NCBI GenBank assembly: GCA_029556545.1
Contig: JAKQEQ010000159.1
Location: 1 to 64,000 of the forward strand
Origin: Candidatus Hydrogenedentota bacterium
GTDB lineage: Bacteria; Hydrogenedentota; Hydrogenedentia; Hydrogenedentales; JAGMZX01
DNA: 64,000 nt
Direction of reading: 5' to 3'
Shown: piece by piece, positions 39,952-48,597 of the stretch
Layout of the letters: every line of letters starts with the position of its first letter
How positions within the stretch are numbered: position 1 is the stretch's first letter
Notes under the pieces: generated by a model
Told to the model about the DNA's origin: nothing
Seen by the model: the letters and a program-made list of their open reading frames with translations, nothing else
The model's database searches: none
Translations under genes and position numbers: made by a program

Positions 39952-42900
39952 ATGTCACACAACACATTCACCACTAGTCTCCGTGTACTTGTAGCCATCC
40001 TCTGCGCAGTCGCGGTCACGTCCGCATGGGCGCAAGGCGCCGCGGACCCGTCCCGGCTGTTGCCGCCCATGCCGCCCGCCGCGGCGGGAATGGCGCCGCA
40101 GGCCAAGGCGCCTGCGGTCGCGTCGCTGGGACCCAGCGACTGCCAGGTCGCGATCAACTTCGACGAACTGACCGCGCCGTGTGGTTTTGCAAGTACGACG
40201 CGGCTCACGGGCGAGTATTTCTACCTTGGGCTCTTGTTCGAAGGACCGGGCGGCAACGACGGCGGCGCCGTGCTCGATGAGTGCGGGGTCTTTGGCGTAA
40301 CGGGCCACTCGTCGCCCAATTTCCTCGCGTTCAATACCGGTTCGGCTCTGAGCGACGGCGGCGTGCCGCAGGGCCCGGAAACCATCACCTTCAGCAACCC
40401 GATCGTGTCCTTCGAGGCAGCGTTCGGCACCGGAACCGCCGGCAACCTGACGCTCACCGCGTATGATGAAGGGGGTGGAGTGGTCGATCAGACGACGGGC
40501 GCCATCGGACCCGCGTTGGCGCGCTTTGCCGTCTTCGGACGCGGCATCAAGACGGTCGAGTTCAACACCACCGCCGCCGCCTGGGTCTGCGACGACCTCT
40601 GTATCGTCGAGGACGGGGGCAGCGGCGTGCTGGTCCTGCTCGAAACCTGCGGCGGCAGTGCCGACTTCATCACGCCCGCCCTGGCGAACCTCAGCCATAC
40701 CGACGTCACCGTGGTCAACGATCCGGGCGATTATGAGTTCGCCATTCGCACGGGGCAGTGGGACCTCATTATCCTGGAAGAGTATGGTAATTATATTCCC
40801 GAAGCCGCGCTCGACGCGTTGGTTGATTACCACAACGGCGGCGGGCGGATTGTTTTCTCCTACTGGGGGCTGGATGCGATTACCGCCCATCCGATCATGG
40901 ACGTTCTCGGCGTCTCGTATGTGAGTTCCTATAATACTCCAGAATCCGTCTATGCCTGGAACCCGACCCCGCTCTTCGACACGCCGAACAGCGTGCCTGA
41001 TCTAACGACGTTCATCAATCCGTGCACCCAGGACGGCCACCGGGTCGAGCCGACCTCCGCTGCGGCGATGGCGGGATACACCGCGACGGCGCAAGCGAAT
41101 GAGGCAGCCCTGACCGTCAGCGGCAACGGAAGGGCCATTCTGAACGCCTTCATGCCGGGCACGGTCGACCAGGACGCGGACACCGACGGCAAGAACGACA
41201 TGATCGCGTTGTACGAGAACGAGATTTACCACCACATCGGCCTTGGCGACGCCGCCCTCGCGGCCGCGCCGCCCGCCATCGAGTTCCGTCTCCCGGTCGA
41301 CGGCGCGGACGCCGAACCGGTGACGCTCGAAAACCTGAGTCCCGCGCCCATCAACTGGACCAGCGGCGTCGTCCGCGTGCTGATCGCCGCGGCAAGCGAT
41401 CCGCCGACGTTCTTCCTGGACGAGTTCATGGCGGAGACCGGCATGGCCGTGGTCGATTACGTCAACACGAGTGGGGCCACGCCGACTGTTTCGGAAATGC
41501 TCAACTATGACGTGGTCATTGTGGCAAGCAACTTCGCGCCTGCCGATCCGGCAGCTCTCGGCAACAATCTGGCCGACTACATCGACATGGGCGGCAAAGT
41601 GATCAACGCCCTCGCCACCTTCGCGGGAGCACCATGGCAGTTGGAAGGCCGCTTTGTCGCGGACGGCTACGGCGCCTTCCTCAATGACGCCCCGACGGAG
41701 TTCTTCCTGCACACCTTGGGCACTTTTGATCCCGGCCACCCGATTATGGACGGCGTCAGCAGTCTGACTGATAGTCTCGTGGCGACCGCCGTGCCCGCGC
41801 CCGGCGCCGTGGTCGTGGCCGAATGGGACAACGGCACGCCGTTGGTGGCTACTCAAGGCGACACGGTAGTCGGCTTGAACGCTTTCATTCTCGGCACGGG
41901 TTACACGGGCGACCTCGCGCACATGGTCCGCAACGCCGTGCTCTGGCTCGCCAAGCGCGGCGAGTGGCTGAGCGTCAATCCGCCGTCGGGCACCCTGCTG
42001 CCCGGGGAATCCGTCGTGCTCGATGTCGCGGCCGACGCCACGGGCTTGCCTCTGGGCTTCTATGAGCCCCTTACACTGGGCCTGTGGGGGCCGAAGGGCG
42101 GGCGCGCGGAAGTGGACGTGTCCCTCGTGGTCTTTGACCCGTGCCCGCCGGACGCGAGCTTCTCCCAGCCTGTGGCCATGCCGCACGAGGGCGGCGGAAG
42201 CGCATACACCAGCAGCGATACCTCCAGTTACAAAGTCTATGAAAATGTTTCCGGATTGACCGGGAATATCGTCGCGCTGCAATGGTGGGGTCTCGACCTC
42301 GAGTGGCTTCCCGGCTTCGGCGAATGCGACCGGCCCGCGCCGGACCAGTTCCTCGTGGGCTTCTATACGGACAATGCCGGCCTGCCCGACGCGCTGATCG
42401 ACGAGGTCACCGTGACCGCCGTGGTCGAGGATACCGGCCTCGTGCTGTTCGGAGTCTACGAGCAGAAGCGGTACTCCGCGACGCTCCCGAGTCCGGTGGC
42501 CATGCCCGAGGGCTGGATTTCGATCCAGGGCATCGACGCGGACGCGTGCTGGTTCCTCTGGAGCACCTCACCGGTCGGCGACGGTAACGGTGTACAGGAT
42601 AGCGGCAGCCTCGTCAACCTCGGCGTTGACCTCGCGCTGTGCGTGACCACCCAAGTCACGGACTTCTGCCCGCCCGAGTCCATCTACAGCCAGCGTCCCG
42701 TCACCACGACGCAGCCGCTCTTTGGCCCCTTCAGCGACGACGCTTCGGGCTTCCAGGTCTATGACGATTTCAGCGGTGTCCCGGGGCCGATCGGCGGGTT
42801 GGTATGGTGGGGCTTCGAGTATTCAGGCGTGCCTTGCACGCGTCCGGTCACCGATTTCCTCATCGGGTTCTATGAAGACGACGGCGGCGGCCAGCCCGCC

Positions 42901-44025
42901 ACGGGCACGCCGATTCACGAGGAGGTAGTGACGGCGGTCAGGGAGGACACGGGCCTTCTGTATCTCGGGACCCTCCCGCTGCTCCGGTACACCGCCCCGC
43001 TCTCCGCAGGGGTGAACATGGCGTCCGGCTGGGTCAGCATCGCGGGCACGAACGGCGACGCATCCTGCGTCTTCGCCTCGGTCGACTCCGACCAAGGCAA
43101 CCTGCACGCCCTGCATTGGGATGGTGTTACGTTCGGCCCCCTCGGAAAGGACATGGGTCTCTGCTTCTTGCCTTACATCGTCCCGACATGCACACCCATC
43201 GCGGATGCGATCTGCGACTCGGTGGTGTACGGGACAAACATCGGCCAACCTTCGGAGATCGATAGCTACTCCTGCTCCGGATGGTCGGAGACCGGTCCCG
43301 AAGCGGTATACAGCTTCGCCCCGCTGGCGGATACGGATGTGACAATGATCTTGTCCGACATGACAATGGATCTCGATATCTTCATCCTGGAGAATGAATG
43401 CCGACCGGACCAGTGCATCACGTATGGTAACAACGACGTGACGTTCTCGGCGCTGGGAGGAAGCACGTATTATGTTTCCGTGGACGGCTATGCCGGGGCG
43501 ACCAGTGACTTCACACTGACCATCACCTGCACTGGCGGTGAAGGCGAGGGTGAAGGTGAGGGCGAGGGTGAGGGCGAGGGCGAAGGCGAGGGTGAAGGTG
43601 AAGGCGAAGGTGAGGGCGAGGGCGAGGGCGAAGGCGAGGGTGAAGGTGAAGGCGAAGGTGAAGGTGAAGGCGAGGGTGAAGGCGAAGGCGAAGGTGAAGG
43701 TGATCCTTGCTTCAGCGAATGGCATACGGCGGACCAGGACCACAGTAGCCTGATCGAGTTGACGGAACTATTGCGTGTCATCCAGTTCTACAACTCCGGC
43801 GGGTTCCACTGTGCGGATGACCCGGGATCAACGGAAGACGGTTACGTGCCGGGCGTCGGCGCGAACACCACGTGCTGCCCGCACGCGAGCGACTACGCGC
43901 CCTCCGGGCCGGACTGGCAGATTGCGCTGACCGAGCTGCTGCGGGTCATCCAGTTCTACAACTTCCCCGGCTATCACTACTGTCCGCTTGACGGGACGGA
44001 GGACGGCTTCTGCCCCGGACTTTGA
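39952..44025 (+). CDS. Large exported multidomain protein with Gly-Glu array and dockerin-like C-terminus
   Basis: 1357 residues. The signal peptide MSHNTFTTSLRVLVAILCAV ends near AWA (26). Two Rossmann-like segments resembling class I glutamine-amidotransferase/ThuA folds lie near 225-340 (QWDLIILEEYGNY) and 475-600 (LNYDVVIVASNF). A beta-sandwich pair follows at about 733-900 and 906-1070; both have a VYxxxSG start, an LQWWG/LVWWG core and an xFLxGFYxD stretch. A PPC-like domain lies near 1085-1192 (MDLDIFILENECRP, STYYVSVDGYAG). Then come 27 Gly-Glu dipeptides (1196-1250) and the same C-terminal domain as the previous gene (LIELTELLRVIQFYNSGGF). No catalytic site was identified. Likely cell-surface. 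Confidence 0.8.
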   Translation: MSHNTFTTSLRVLVAILCAVAVTSAWAQGAADPSRLLPPMPPAAAGMAPQAKAPAVASLGPSDCQVAINFDELTAPCGFASTTRLTGEYFYLGLLFEGPGGNDGGAVLDECGVFGVTGHSSPNFLAFNTGSALSDGGVPQGPETITFSNPIVSFEAAFGTGTAGNLTLTAYDEGGGVVDQTTGAIGPALARFAVFGRGIKTVEFNTTAAAWVCDDLCIVEDGGSGVLVLLETCGGSADFITPALANLSHTDVTVVNDPGDYEFAIRTGQWDLIILEEYGNYIPEAALDALVDYHNGGGRIVFSYWGLDAITAHPIMDVLGVSYVSSYNTPESVYAWNPTPLFDTPNSVPDLTTFINPCTQDGHRVEPTSAAAMAGYTATAQANEAALTVSGNGRAILNAFMPGTVDQDADTDGKNDMIALYENEIYHHIGLGDAALAAAPPAIEFRLPVDGADAEPVTLENLSPAPINWTSGVVRVLIAAASDPPTFFLDEFMAETGMAVVDYVNTSGATPTVSEMLNYDVVIVASNFAPADPAALGNNLADYIDMGGKVINALATFAGAPWQLEGRFVADGYGAFLNDAPTEFFLHTLGTFDPGHPIMDGVSSLTDSLVATAVPAPGAVVVAEWDNGTPLVATQGDTVVGLNAFILGTGYTGDLAHMVRNAVLWLAKRGEWLSVNPPSGTLLPGESVVLDVAADATGLPLGFYEPLTLGLWGPKGGRAEVDVSLVVFDPCPPDASFSQPVAMPHEGGGSAYTSSDTSSYKVYENVSGLTGNIVALQWWGLDLEWLPGFGECDRPAPDQFLVGFYTDNAGLPDALIDEVTVTAVVEDTGLVLFGVYEQKRYSATLPSPVAMPEGWISIQGIDADACWFLWSTSPVGDGNGVQDSGSLVNLGVDLALCVTTQVTDFCPPESIYSQRPVTTTQPLFGPFSDDASGFQVYDDFSGVPGPIGGLVWWGFEYSGVPCTRPVTDFLIGFYEDDGGGQPATGTPIHEEVVTAVREDTGLLYLGTLPLLRYTAPLSAGVNMASGWVSIAGTNGDASCVFASVDSDQGNLHALHWDGVTFGPLGKDMGLCFLPYIVPTCTPIADAICDSVVYGTNIGQPSEIDSYSCSGWSETGPEAVYSFAPLADTDVTMILSDMTMDLDIFILENECRPDQCITYGNNDVTFSALGGSTYYVSVDGYAGATSDFTLTITCTGGEGEGEGEGEGEGEGEGEGEGEGEGEGEGEGEGEGEGEGEGEGEGEGEGEGEGEGDPCFSEWHTADQDHSSLIELTELLRVIQFYNSGGFHCADDPGSTEDGYVPGVGANTTCCPHASDYAPSGPDWQIALTELLRVIQFYNFPGYHYCPLDGTEDGFCPGL
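43537..43701 (+). repeat. Gly-Glu coding hexamer array, about 27 copies
   Basis: 165 bases of GGN-GAR hexamers between the PPC-like domain and the dockerin-like C-terminus. Here GGC and GGT dominate; GGA and GGG, common in the 38946 array, are nearly absent. The arrays therefore did not arise by recent copying of one another. Confidence 0.95.
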
Positions 44026-44061
44026 GCCGGCGGCGCCGACTTGATTGAAGGAGCATCGTGC

Positions 44062-44096
44062 GCGGGCGGTTGGACCATCGGGTTCCAGCCGCCCGC
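44062..44096 (+). terminator. Strong hairpin downstream of the second Gly-Glu gene
   Basis: 13-bp stem with one G-T wobble (gcgggcggttgga / tccagccgcccgc) and a 9-base loop, 37 bases after the stop, followed by acttctt. Probably a terminator, though the T-tract is poor. Confidence 0.65.
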
Positions 44097-44250
44097 ACTT
44101 CTTCCGCCAGAGTCAAATGTTGCCGTGTCTCATCGGAATTTGGAATACTGGCGGCGTAGAATCGTCTTGTTATCGAGTGTCGGAATGTGCGCCGCTGCCG
44201 CGGGGTTTCCTTGATTGAGTACGGTCGGCGCGAAAAAGAAGGAAGATACC

Positions 44251-44850
44251 ATGAGAAAACACTCGCGGATCCTGCTGATAATTGCGGTGGTCGGTCTGGC
44301 GTTGGTCCATATCGGCTGTGAGACCTACGGCCAATCCGCGGGCCTTGGCGCGCTGGTCGGCGGCGGCGCGGGCGCGATTATCGGGCACCAGTCCGGTCAC
44401 GCGCTCGAGGGCGCGGCCATCGGTGCGGCGCTCGGCGCCGCCACCGGGCTCATCGTCCACGACGTGAAGGCCAGAAGGGCCAGAACCGCCGAGGAAACGG
44501 CCCAGCAATACAATTATCAGCCATCGCAGGGACTGAAACTCCAAATCGAACGCTCGGAGGTGCTGCCCAATTTCGTCGCGCGCGGCAACGAGGTCGAGAG
44601 CCAGGTGCAGTACGCCCTGCTCGGCAGCGGCGGCGGCGTCGAGGTCACTGAGAAGCGCACCCTGCTGCGTGGCGGACAAGTCGTGTCGGAGTTATCGTCC
44701 GAATCGTTCGTGAGATCGGACGGCACCTGGGTCAGCAGCCAGCGTTTCCGGCTTCCCAACGACTTGCAGCCTGGAGAATATGCGGTCATGCAGCGCGTCA
44801 GCACCGCGCAGCACGTCGTTTCAGGCACCGCTCCCTTCACCGTGCAATAA
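44251..44850 (+). CDS. Glycine-zipper lipoprotein
   Basis: 199 residues. The start at 44251 follows aagaaggaag and gives MRKHSRILLIIAVVGLALVHIGC, i.e. a signal peptide with a lipobox Cys near residue 23. A glycine-zipper stretch follows near 30-70 (GALVGGGAGAIIGHQ, GAAIGAALGAATGLI), similar to Rcp/SlyB-type 17-kDa surface-antigen proteins. The C-terminal 100 residues are a beta-rich domain of unknown function. Likely anchored in the outer membrane, role unknown. Convergent with the ABC permease gene. Confidence 0.75.
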   Translation: MRKHSRILLIIAVVGLALVHIGCETYGQSAGLGALVGGGAGAIIGHQSGHALEGAAIGAALGAATGLIVHDVKARRARTAEETAQQYNYQPSQGLKLQIERSEVLPNFVARGNEVESQVQYALLGSGGGVEVTEKRTLLRGGQVVSELSSESFVRSDGTWVSSQRFRLPNDLQPGEYAVMQRVSTAQHVVSGTAPFTVQ

Positions 44851-44923
44851 CCGACGCCCTCGTTATTCGGCCCGCCGCCCGCTCCTTGCGCCGCACGGAG
44901 CGGCGGCTGTCTCATTTCCGCCC

Positions 44924-44954
44924 TCCCTTCTCCCTTCTCCCTTCTCCCTATTCC
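44924..44954. repeat. 7-mer tandem array overlapping a gene end
   Basis: tcccttc three times, then tccctat and tccc. It overlaps the stop codon of the ABC permease gene at 44948, so the array supplies its last bases. Confidence 0.8.
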
Positions 44955-45805
44955 CCCACCGCCCGCGCCGTCGCGTATTCTCGGATGCGAAACGCAATCG
45001 CGGACAGCGCGACGAAGACCGCGGTTATCACCAGCAGCGTAATCAGCGCGTCCTGTTTCTCGATCAGGATCGGGTTCTTCTGAAACCCCAACGAGGTCTG
45101 CTCGAAGAAATCCCGCGGCCGCGCCACGTCCGTCTTCGGGAACAGCATCTCGAGGTATTTCTGGATCGTGAGGAAATCGACGAGTCCGGGAACCTGTATA
45201 GCGAGCCGCTGCCACCCGAAAAGCAGAATCAGGCCGTAGATGATGGGCCGTTTCGAGAACGTGCCCAGGAACAGGCAAAGCGCGCCATAGGATGCGATGG
45301 CGAGCGTCAGCACGCCGCAGTATTGCAGCAGCCGCAACACGTGTTCCGACGTGAATTCGAGGTTCGCCAAGCTGCCGCACCCTGCGAACACCAGCGCGGC
45401 GGAAACGCAGAGCATGAACGAGCAGAGGAACACGTACGCCAGGAACCGCCCGATGATCCACGCCGAACGCGGCAGGGGCCGCGTGAGAATATACGCGATG
45501 GTCTGACCTTCGGCGTCTTCGCCCACGAGCATCCCGGCAAAAAACAACGCGAGCACCGGCGCCAGAATGCTCACGTACAGGTCTTCCATCATGCGGATAA
45601 ACGTGACGTCGCCCAGGACGGAAAACGGGGTCCGCGACAGAAACGCCAGCGCGAGCGGCAGCAGCACGGGCAGCAGCGTGATCGCTGCCGCCAGGATAAG
45701 CCGGCTGCGGCGCAGCATCATCACCACGGCATGCGCGCATGCGACGCGCACGTAGCCGAAGTAACCGACCATGGGAGGCGCGGTACGTTCTTCCGTTACG
45801 GACAC
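44948..45805 (-). CDS. ABC-2 type transporter permease
   Basis: 285 residues with about six membrane segments (e.g. LILAAAITLLPVLLPLALAF, ILAPVLALFFAGMLVGEDAE, LITLLVITAVFVALSAIAF). The motif GEDAEGQTIAYILTRPLPRS is typical of ABC-2 permeases next to the first cytoplasmic loop. GTG start at 45805 with AGGAGACTGCC upstream, nine bases after the partner ATPase gene. Substrate unknown; NosY/CcmB-like exporters and drug or lipid exporters share this layout. Confidence 0.85.
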   Translation of the reverse strand: MSVTEERTAPPMVGYFGYVRVACAHAVVMMLRRSRLILAAAITLLPVLLPLALAFLSRTPFSVLGDVTFIRMMEDLYVSILAPVLALFFAGMLVGEDAEGQTIAYILTRPLPRSAWIIGRFLAYVFLCSFMLCVSAALVFAGCGSLANLEFTSEHVLRLLQYCGVLTLAIASYGALCLFLGTFSKRPIIYGLILLFGWQRLAIQVPGLVDFLTIQKYLEMLFPKTDVARPRDFFEQTSLGFQKNPILIEKQDALITLLVITAVFVALSAIAFRIREYATARAVGE

Positions 45806-45814
45806 GGCAGTCTC

Positions 45815-46732
45815 CTAATGAATCAGGTAATCGAACACGGACTGCAAGTTGTCGTCCGCGCAGGTTATCGACCGAATCCCGAGGGTTTCGTCATCCATGA
45901 GTCCGTTCAACTTCTCATAGCACCCGTTGGGGTCGCGCGTGCGCAGGGTGGCCCGCCCGTTCTCGAACTCGATCCCGATCGTGGCCGCATCCGTTACGAA
46001 GTGCGCGGACATCCGCCGCGGGTCGCGGCACTCGACGGTGATCGTGTGCGGGTGATCGTCGATGAGATCGCGGATTTCGCGCACGTTGCCTTGGGCGATC
46101 AACGTCCCGTGGTACAGCAGCACCACGTTGTCCGTCGCGCGCTCGACCTCGTGCAACACGTGGCTCGACACCACCACCGAGCGGCCCGCGTCCCCGAGGC
46201 GGCGGATCAGTTGAAACATCTCCTCGCGGCCCTCGGGATCGAGGCCGCTCATGGGCTCGTCAAGCAGCAGGAACTCGGGGTCGGTCGCGAGCGCCTGGGC
46301 AATCTTGACGCGCTGGCGCATCCCTTTGCTGTACTCGCTGATCGGGTCGTGCATCCGATCCGTCATCCGCACCTGATCAATCGCCGCCGCCGCCACGCGC
46401 CGCGCATCGCGAACGCCCATCCCCCAGAAGCGATTCATCCAGTAGACGAACTCGAAGCCGCTCATGTTCTCGTAGAACTTGTCGGTCTCCGGGCAATAGC
46501 CGATACGACGCAGCACGCGCCGGTTGTTGCACGGCGCCTCGCCGAAAACCTCGATGACGCCGCGACTGGGCCGGTACAGTCCCAGCGCGAGTTTGATGAA
46601 CGTGCTCTTGCCGGCGCCGTTCGGACCGAGCAGGCCGGTAACCCCGGCTTCGATTTCGACGCTCAGGTTGTTGACGGCGACCACCTCGCCGAACCATTTC
46701 GAAACTTCTTTCGCGCGAATGACGGCGCTCAT
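45815..46732 (-). CDS. ABC transporter ATP-binding protein
   Basis: 305 residues. Walker A GLLGPNGAGKSTFIKLAL near 33, Q-loop region IGYCPETDKFYENM near 78, signature YSKGMRQRVKIAQAL near 135, Walker B FLLLDEPMSGLDPEGREEM near 155. The C-terminal 90 residues form a regulatory-like extension. The ATG at 46732 overlaps the permease stop upstream (ATGA). Pairs with the permease downstream. Confidence 0.9.
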   Translation of the reverse strand: MSAVIRAKEVSKWFGEVVAVNNLSVEIEAGVTGLLGPNGAGKSTFIKLALGLYRPSRGVIEVFGEAPCNNRRVLRRIGYCPETDKFYENMSGFEFVYWMNRFWGMGVRDARRVAAAAIDQVRMTDRMHDPISEYSKGMRQRVKIAQALATDPEFLLLDEPMSGLDPEGREEMFQLIRRLGDAGRSVVVSSHVLHEVERATDNVVLLYHGTLIAQGNVREIRDLIDDHPHTITVECRDPRRMSAHFVTDAATIGIEFENGRATLRTRDPNGCYEKLNGLMDDETLGIRSITCADDNLQSVFDYLIH

Positions 46733-47613
46733 GCGGCAACCTCCGCGCGACGCACCGCCCGGCAAATAATCCAGAAGGCCGTGACGCACACGAGGACGAG
46801 CATCCCGAGCGACAGCCCGAGATCGATCCGTGTCAGATAGCCGCGCTGCCGGAAACACGCAAGCCCGATGCGGTTGACGACCATCGGGACGGACACGATG
46901 AGATATTGCGGGTCACGCAGCATCTGGGCAAGAAGCACGCCCATGGTCGAGCTGGCGATAACGACCATAAACACCGCAATGGCCGCGTAGCGCTGGCTCC
47001 GCGAGAGTGCCGATGCGGCCAGTACGCAGAGGGCCGCGGGAACCACAATGGCGGAGGCGAAGCCGACGCTCGCCGGTCCCCACCACCAATTCGCCGCCAG
47101 TTGATCGAGGTCCGCCAGCAGCGCGTTGTGCAACGCCAAAAACAGGACGGCCGGCAGCGCCGTCAGCGAGAGGCCGAGCAGGACAAGCGCGCAGCACTTC
47201 CCGAGCGTGTAATCTATCCAGGTCAGCGGTTTCGCGAAGTAGACTTCCATCAGGTTGTTCACGAAATCGTTACTGATCGCGCCCGATCCGGCGTAAATGA
47301 GAATGAGGAACGCAAGACCGGATTGAAAGCGGAGAAACATATAGAACAGCCGCTCATCCACCATGAACTCGCGCACCTGGGTCAGAAACCCGAGGCCGCT
47401 CTGACGAAACAACTCCTGGTTGCTCCGGTACACTTCGTTCAGCAGGATAATGAGCACATAAAAGAGGCAATGAAGCAACGCGATGAGCACAAGCCCTTTG
47501 AAAATGCGCGCCCGCGCGAGCAGCCGCAATTCCTGCTCCGCCACGGTCCACCACCGGAAATGGCGGCGCAGCGTTCCGTCATAAGTTCTATACGTTTGAC
47601 TGTAAATCGGCAC
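46729..47613 (-). CDS. ABC-2 type transporter permease
   Basis: 294 residues, about six membrane segments. The cytosolic N-terminus MPIYSQTYRTYDGTLRRHFR is typical of permeases of NosY/DUF type exporters. SGAISNDFVNNLMEVYFAKP occupies the position of the coupling loop. GTG start at 47613 with GGAGGGG upstream, two bases after the ATPase gene, and overlapping the next ATPase by four bases. Confidence 0.85.
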   Translation of the reverse strand: MPIYSQTYRTYDGTLRRHFRWWTVAEQELRLLARARIFKGLVLIALLHCLFYVLIILLNEVYRSNQELFRQSGLGFLTQVREFMVDERLFYMFLRFQSGLAFLILIYAGSGAISNDFVNNLMEVYFAKPLTWIDYTLGKCCALVLLGLSLTALPAVLFLALHNALLADLDQLAANWWWGPASVGFASAIVVPAALCVLAASALSRSQRYAAIAVFMVVIASSTMGVLLAQMLRDPQYLIVSVPMVVNRIGLACFRQRGYLTRIDLGLSLGMLVLVCVTAFWIICRAVRRAEVAA

Positions 47614-47615
47614 GC

Positions 47616-48551
47616 CTAGCCCCTCCCCACCGCGTCCATGAAGGCTTCCTCGAGCGAACGTCGCACCGGACGGAAATGGCGGATGTGCGTACCCGCCGCG
47701 CGTGCGGCCTCTGAGATTTGAGATTTGAGATTTGAGATTTCAGAGGTTCCCGCACCGTTCCCCGGCGACACAATCAGGTTGCCGCCGCGTTCCGCTTTCC
47801 ACACCATCCCCGCGCGATCGAGGGCCGCGCAAAACACCGCCTCGCGGTCGCGTACGCGCACCTCGAACAGGTCGTCCCGCGGCGTGGTGAGTTCGTCGAT
47901 GCGCCCTTCCTGGACGATCCGGCCGTTGTTAATCATGATCACGCGATCGCAGACGTGCTGCACGTCGGGCAACAGATGCGAAGAAAGCAGCACGGCGACG
48001 CCCCGCCGCCCGGCGATGTCGCGGATCAGGTCGAGCATCTGGATGCGCCCCGTCGGATCGAGGCCGTTGGTCGGCTCGTCGAGCAGCACGAGCTTCGGAT
48101 CGTGGATGAGCGCCTGCGCCAGCTTGACGCGCTGGAGCATGCCGGTCGAGTAGGTCTCCATGAGCCGGTAGCGGCTGTCGCCGAGCCGGACGTAGCTGAG
48201 CGCCTCGTGGGCGCGCTCCATCGCGTCCAGGTAGCTCATGCCGATGAGACGGCCGCAGTACGTGAGGAAATTGACGGCGCTGACCTTCGGGCTCGACACC
48301 TCACGCTCCGGCATGTAGCCGATGCCCAGGCGCACTTCGAGCGCGTGCCGCGGCATCGCTTTCCCGAACAGCGAGACCCGGCCGGACGACGCGCGGTTGA
48401 ACCCGAGCAACGTGCGGATGAGCGTGCTCTTCCCCGCTCCATTCGGCCCGAGCAGTCCTACCGCGCCGCCCTCGATGGCGCACGAGACGCCGTCAAGCGC
48501 TACCAAGTCGCCATAGGCGACCCGCACGTCCTCCAATTCAATCAAGGCCAT
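47616..48551 (-). CDS. ABC transporter ATP-binding protein with in-frame 7-mer array
   Basis: 311 residues. Walker A GLLGPNGAGKSTLIRTLL near 31, signature YSTGMLQRVKLAQAL near 135, Walker B LVLLDEPTNGLDPTGRIQM near 155. Start ATG at 48551 (MALIELEDVRVAYGDLV). Near residue 270 a four-copy 7-mer array is read as EISNLKSQIS, lengthening the C-terminal domain. First gene of the ATPase-permease-ATPase-permease block. Confidence 0.9.
   Translation of the reverse strand: MALIELEDVRVAYGDLVALDGVSCAIEGGAVGLLGPNGAGKSTLIRTLLGFNRASSGRVSLFGKAMPRHALEVRLGIGYMPEREVSSPKVSAVNFLTYCGRLIGMSYLDAMERAHEALSYVRLGDSRYRLMETYSTGMLQRVKLAQALIHDPKLVLLDEPTNGLDPTGRIQMLDLIRDIAGRRGVAVLLSSHLLPDVQHVCDRVIMINNGRIVQEGRIDELTTPRDDLFEVRVRDREAVFCAALDRAGMVWKAERGGNLIVSPGNGAGTSEISNLKSQISEAARAAGTHIRHFRPVRRSLEEAFMDAVGRG
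47712..47739. repeat. 7-mer tandem array inside an ABC ATPase gene
   Basis: tgagatt four times, flanked by cctc on one side and cagagg on the other, giving a weak inverted repeat at the ends. Read on the minus strand as ISNLKSQIS. Seven is not a multiple of three; four copies (28 bases) plus flank keep the frame open. Confidence 0.85.
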
Positions 48552-48561
48552 CCGTCGGCCC

Positions 48562-48597
48562 GTCCCTATCATCCATACCGTCCATGCCGTTCATCTC
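48562..48597. repeat. 9-mer tandem array at a gene junction
   Basis: gtccctatc, atccatacc, gtccatgcc, gttcatctc. It fills the gap before the ABC ATPase start and overlaps the stop codon of the carboxypeptidase-regulatory-like gene (48596-48598). Confidence 0.8.
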
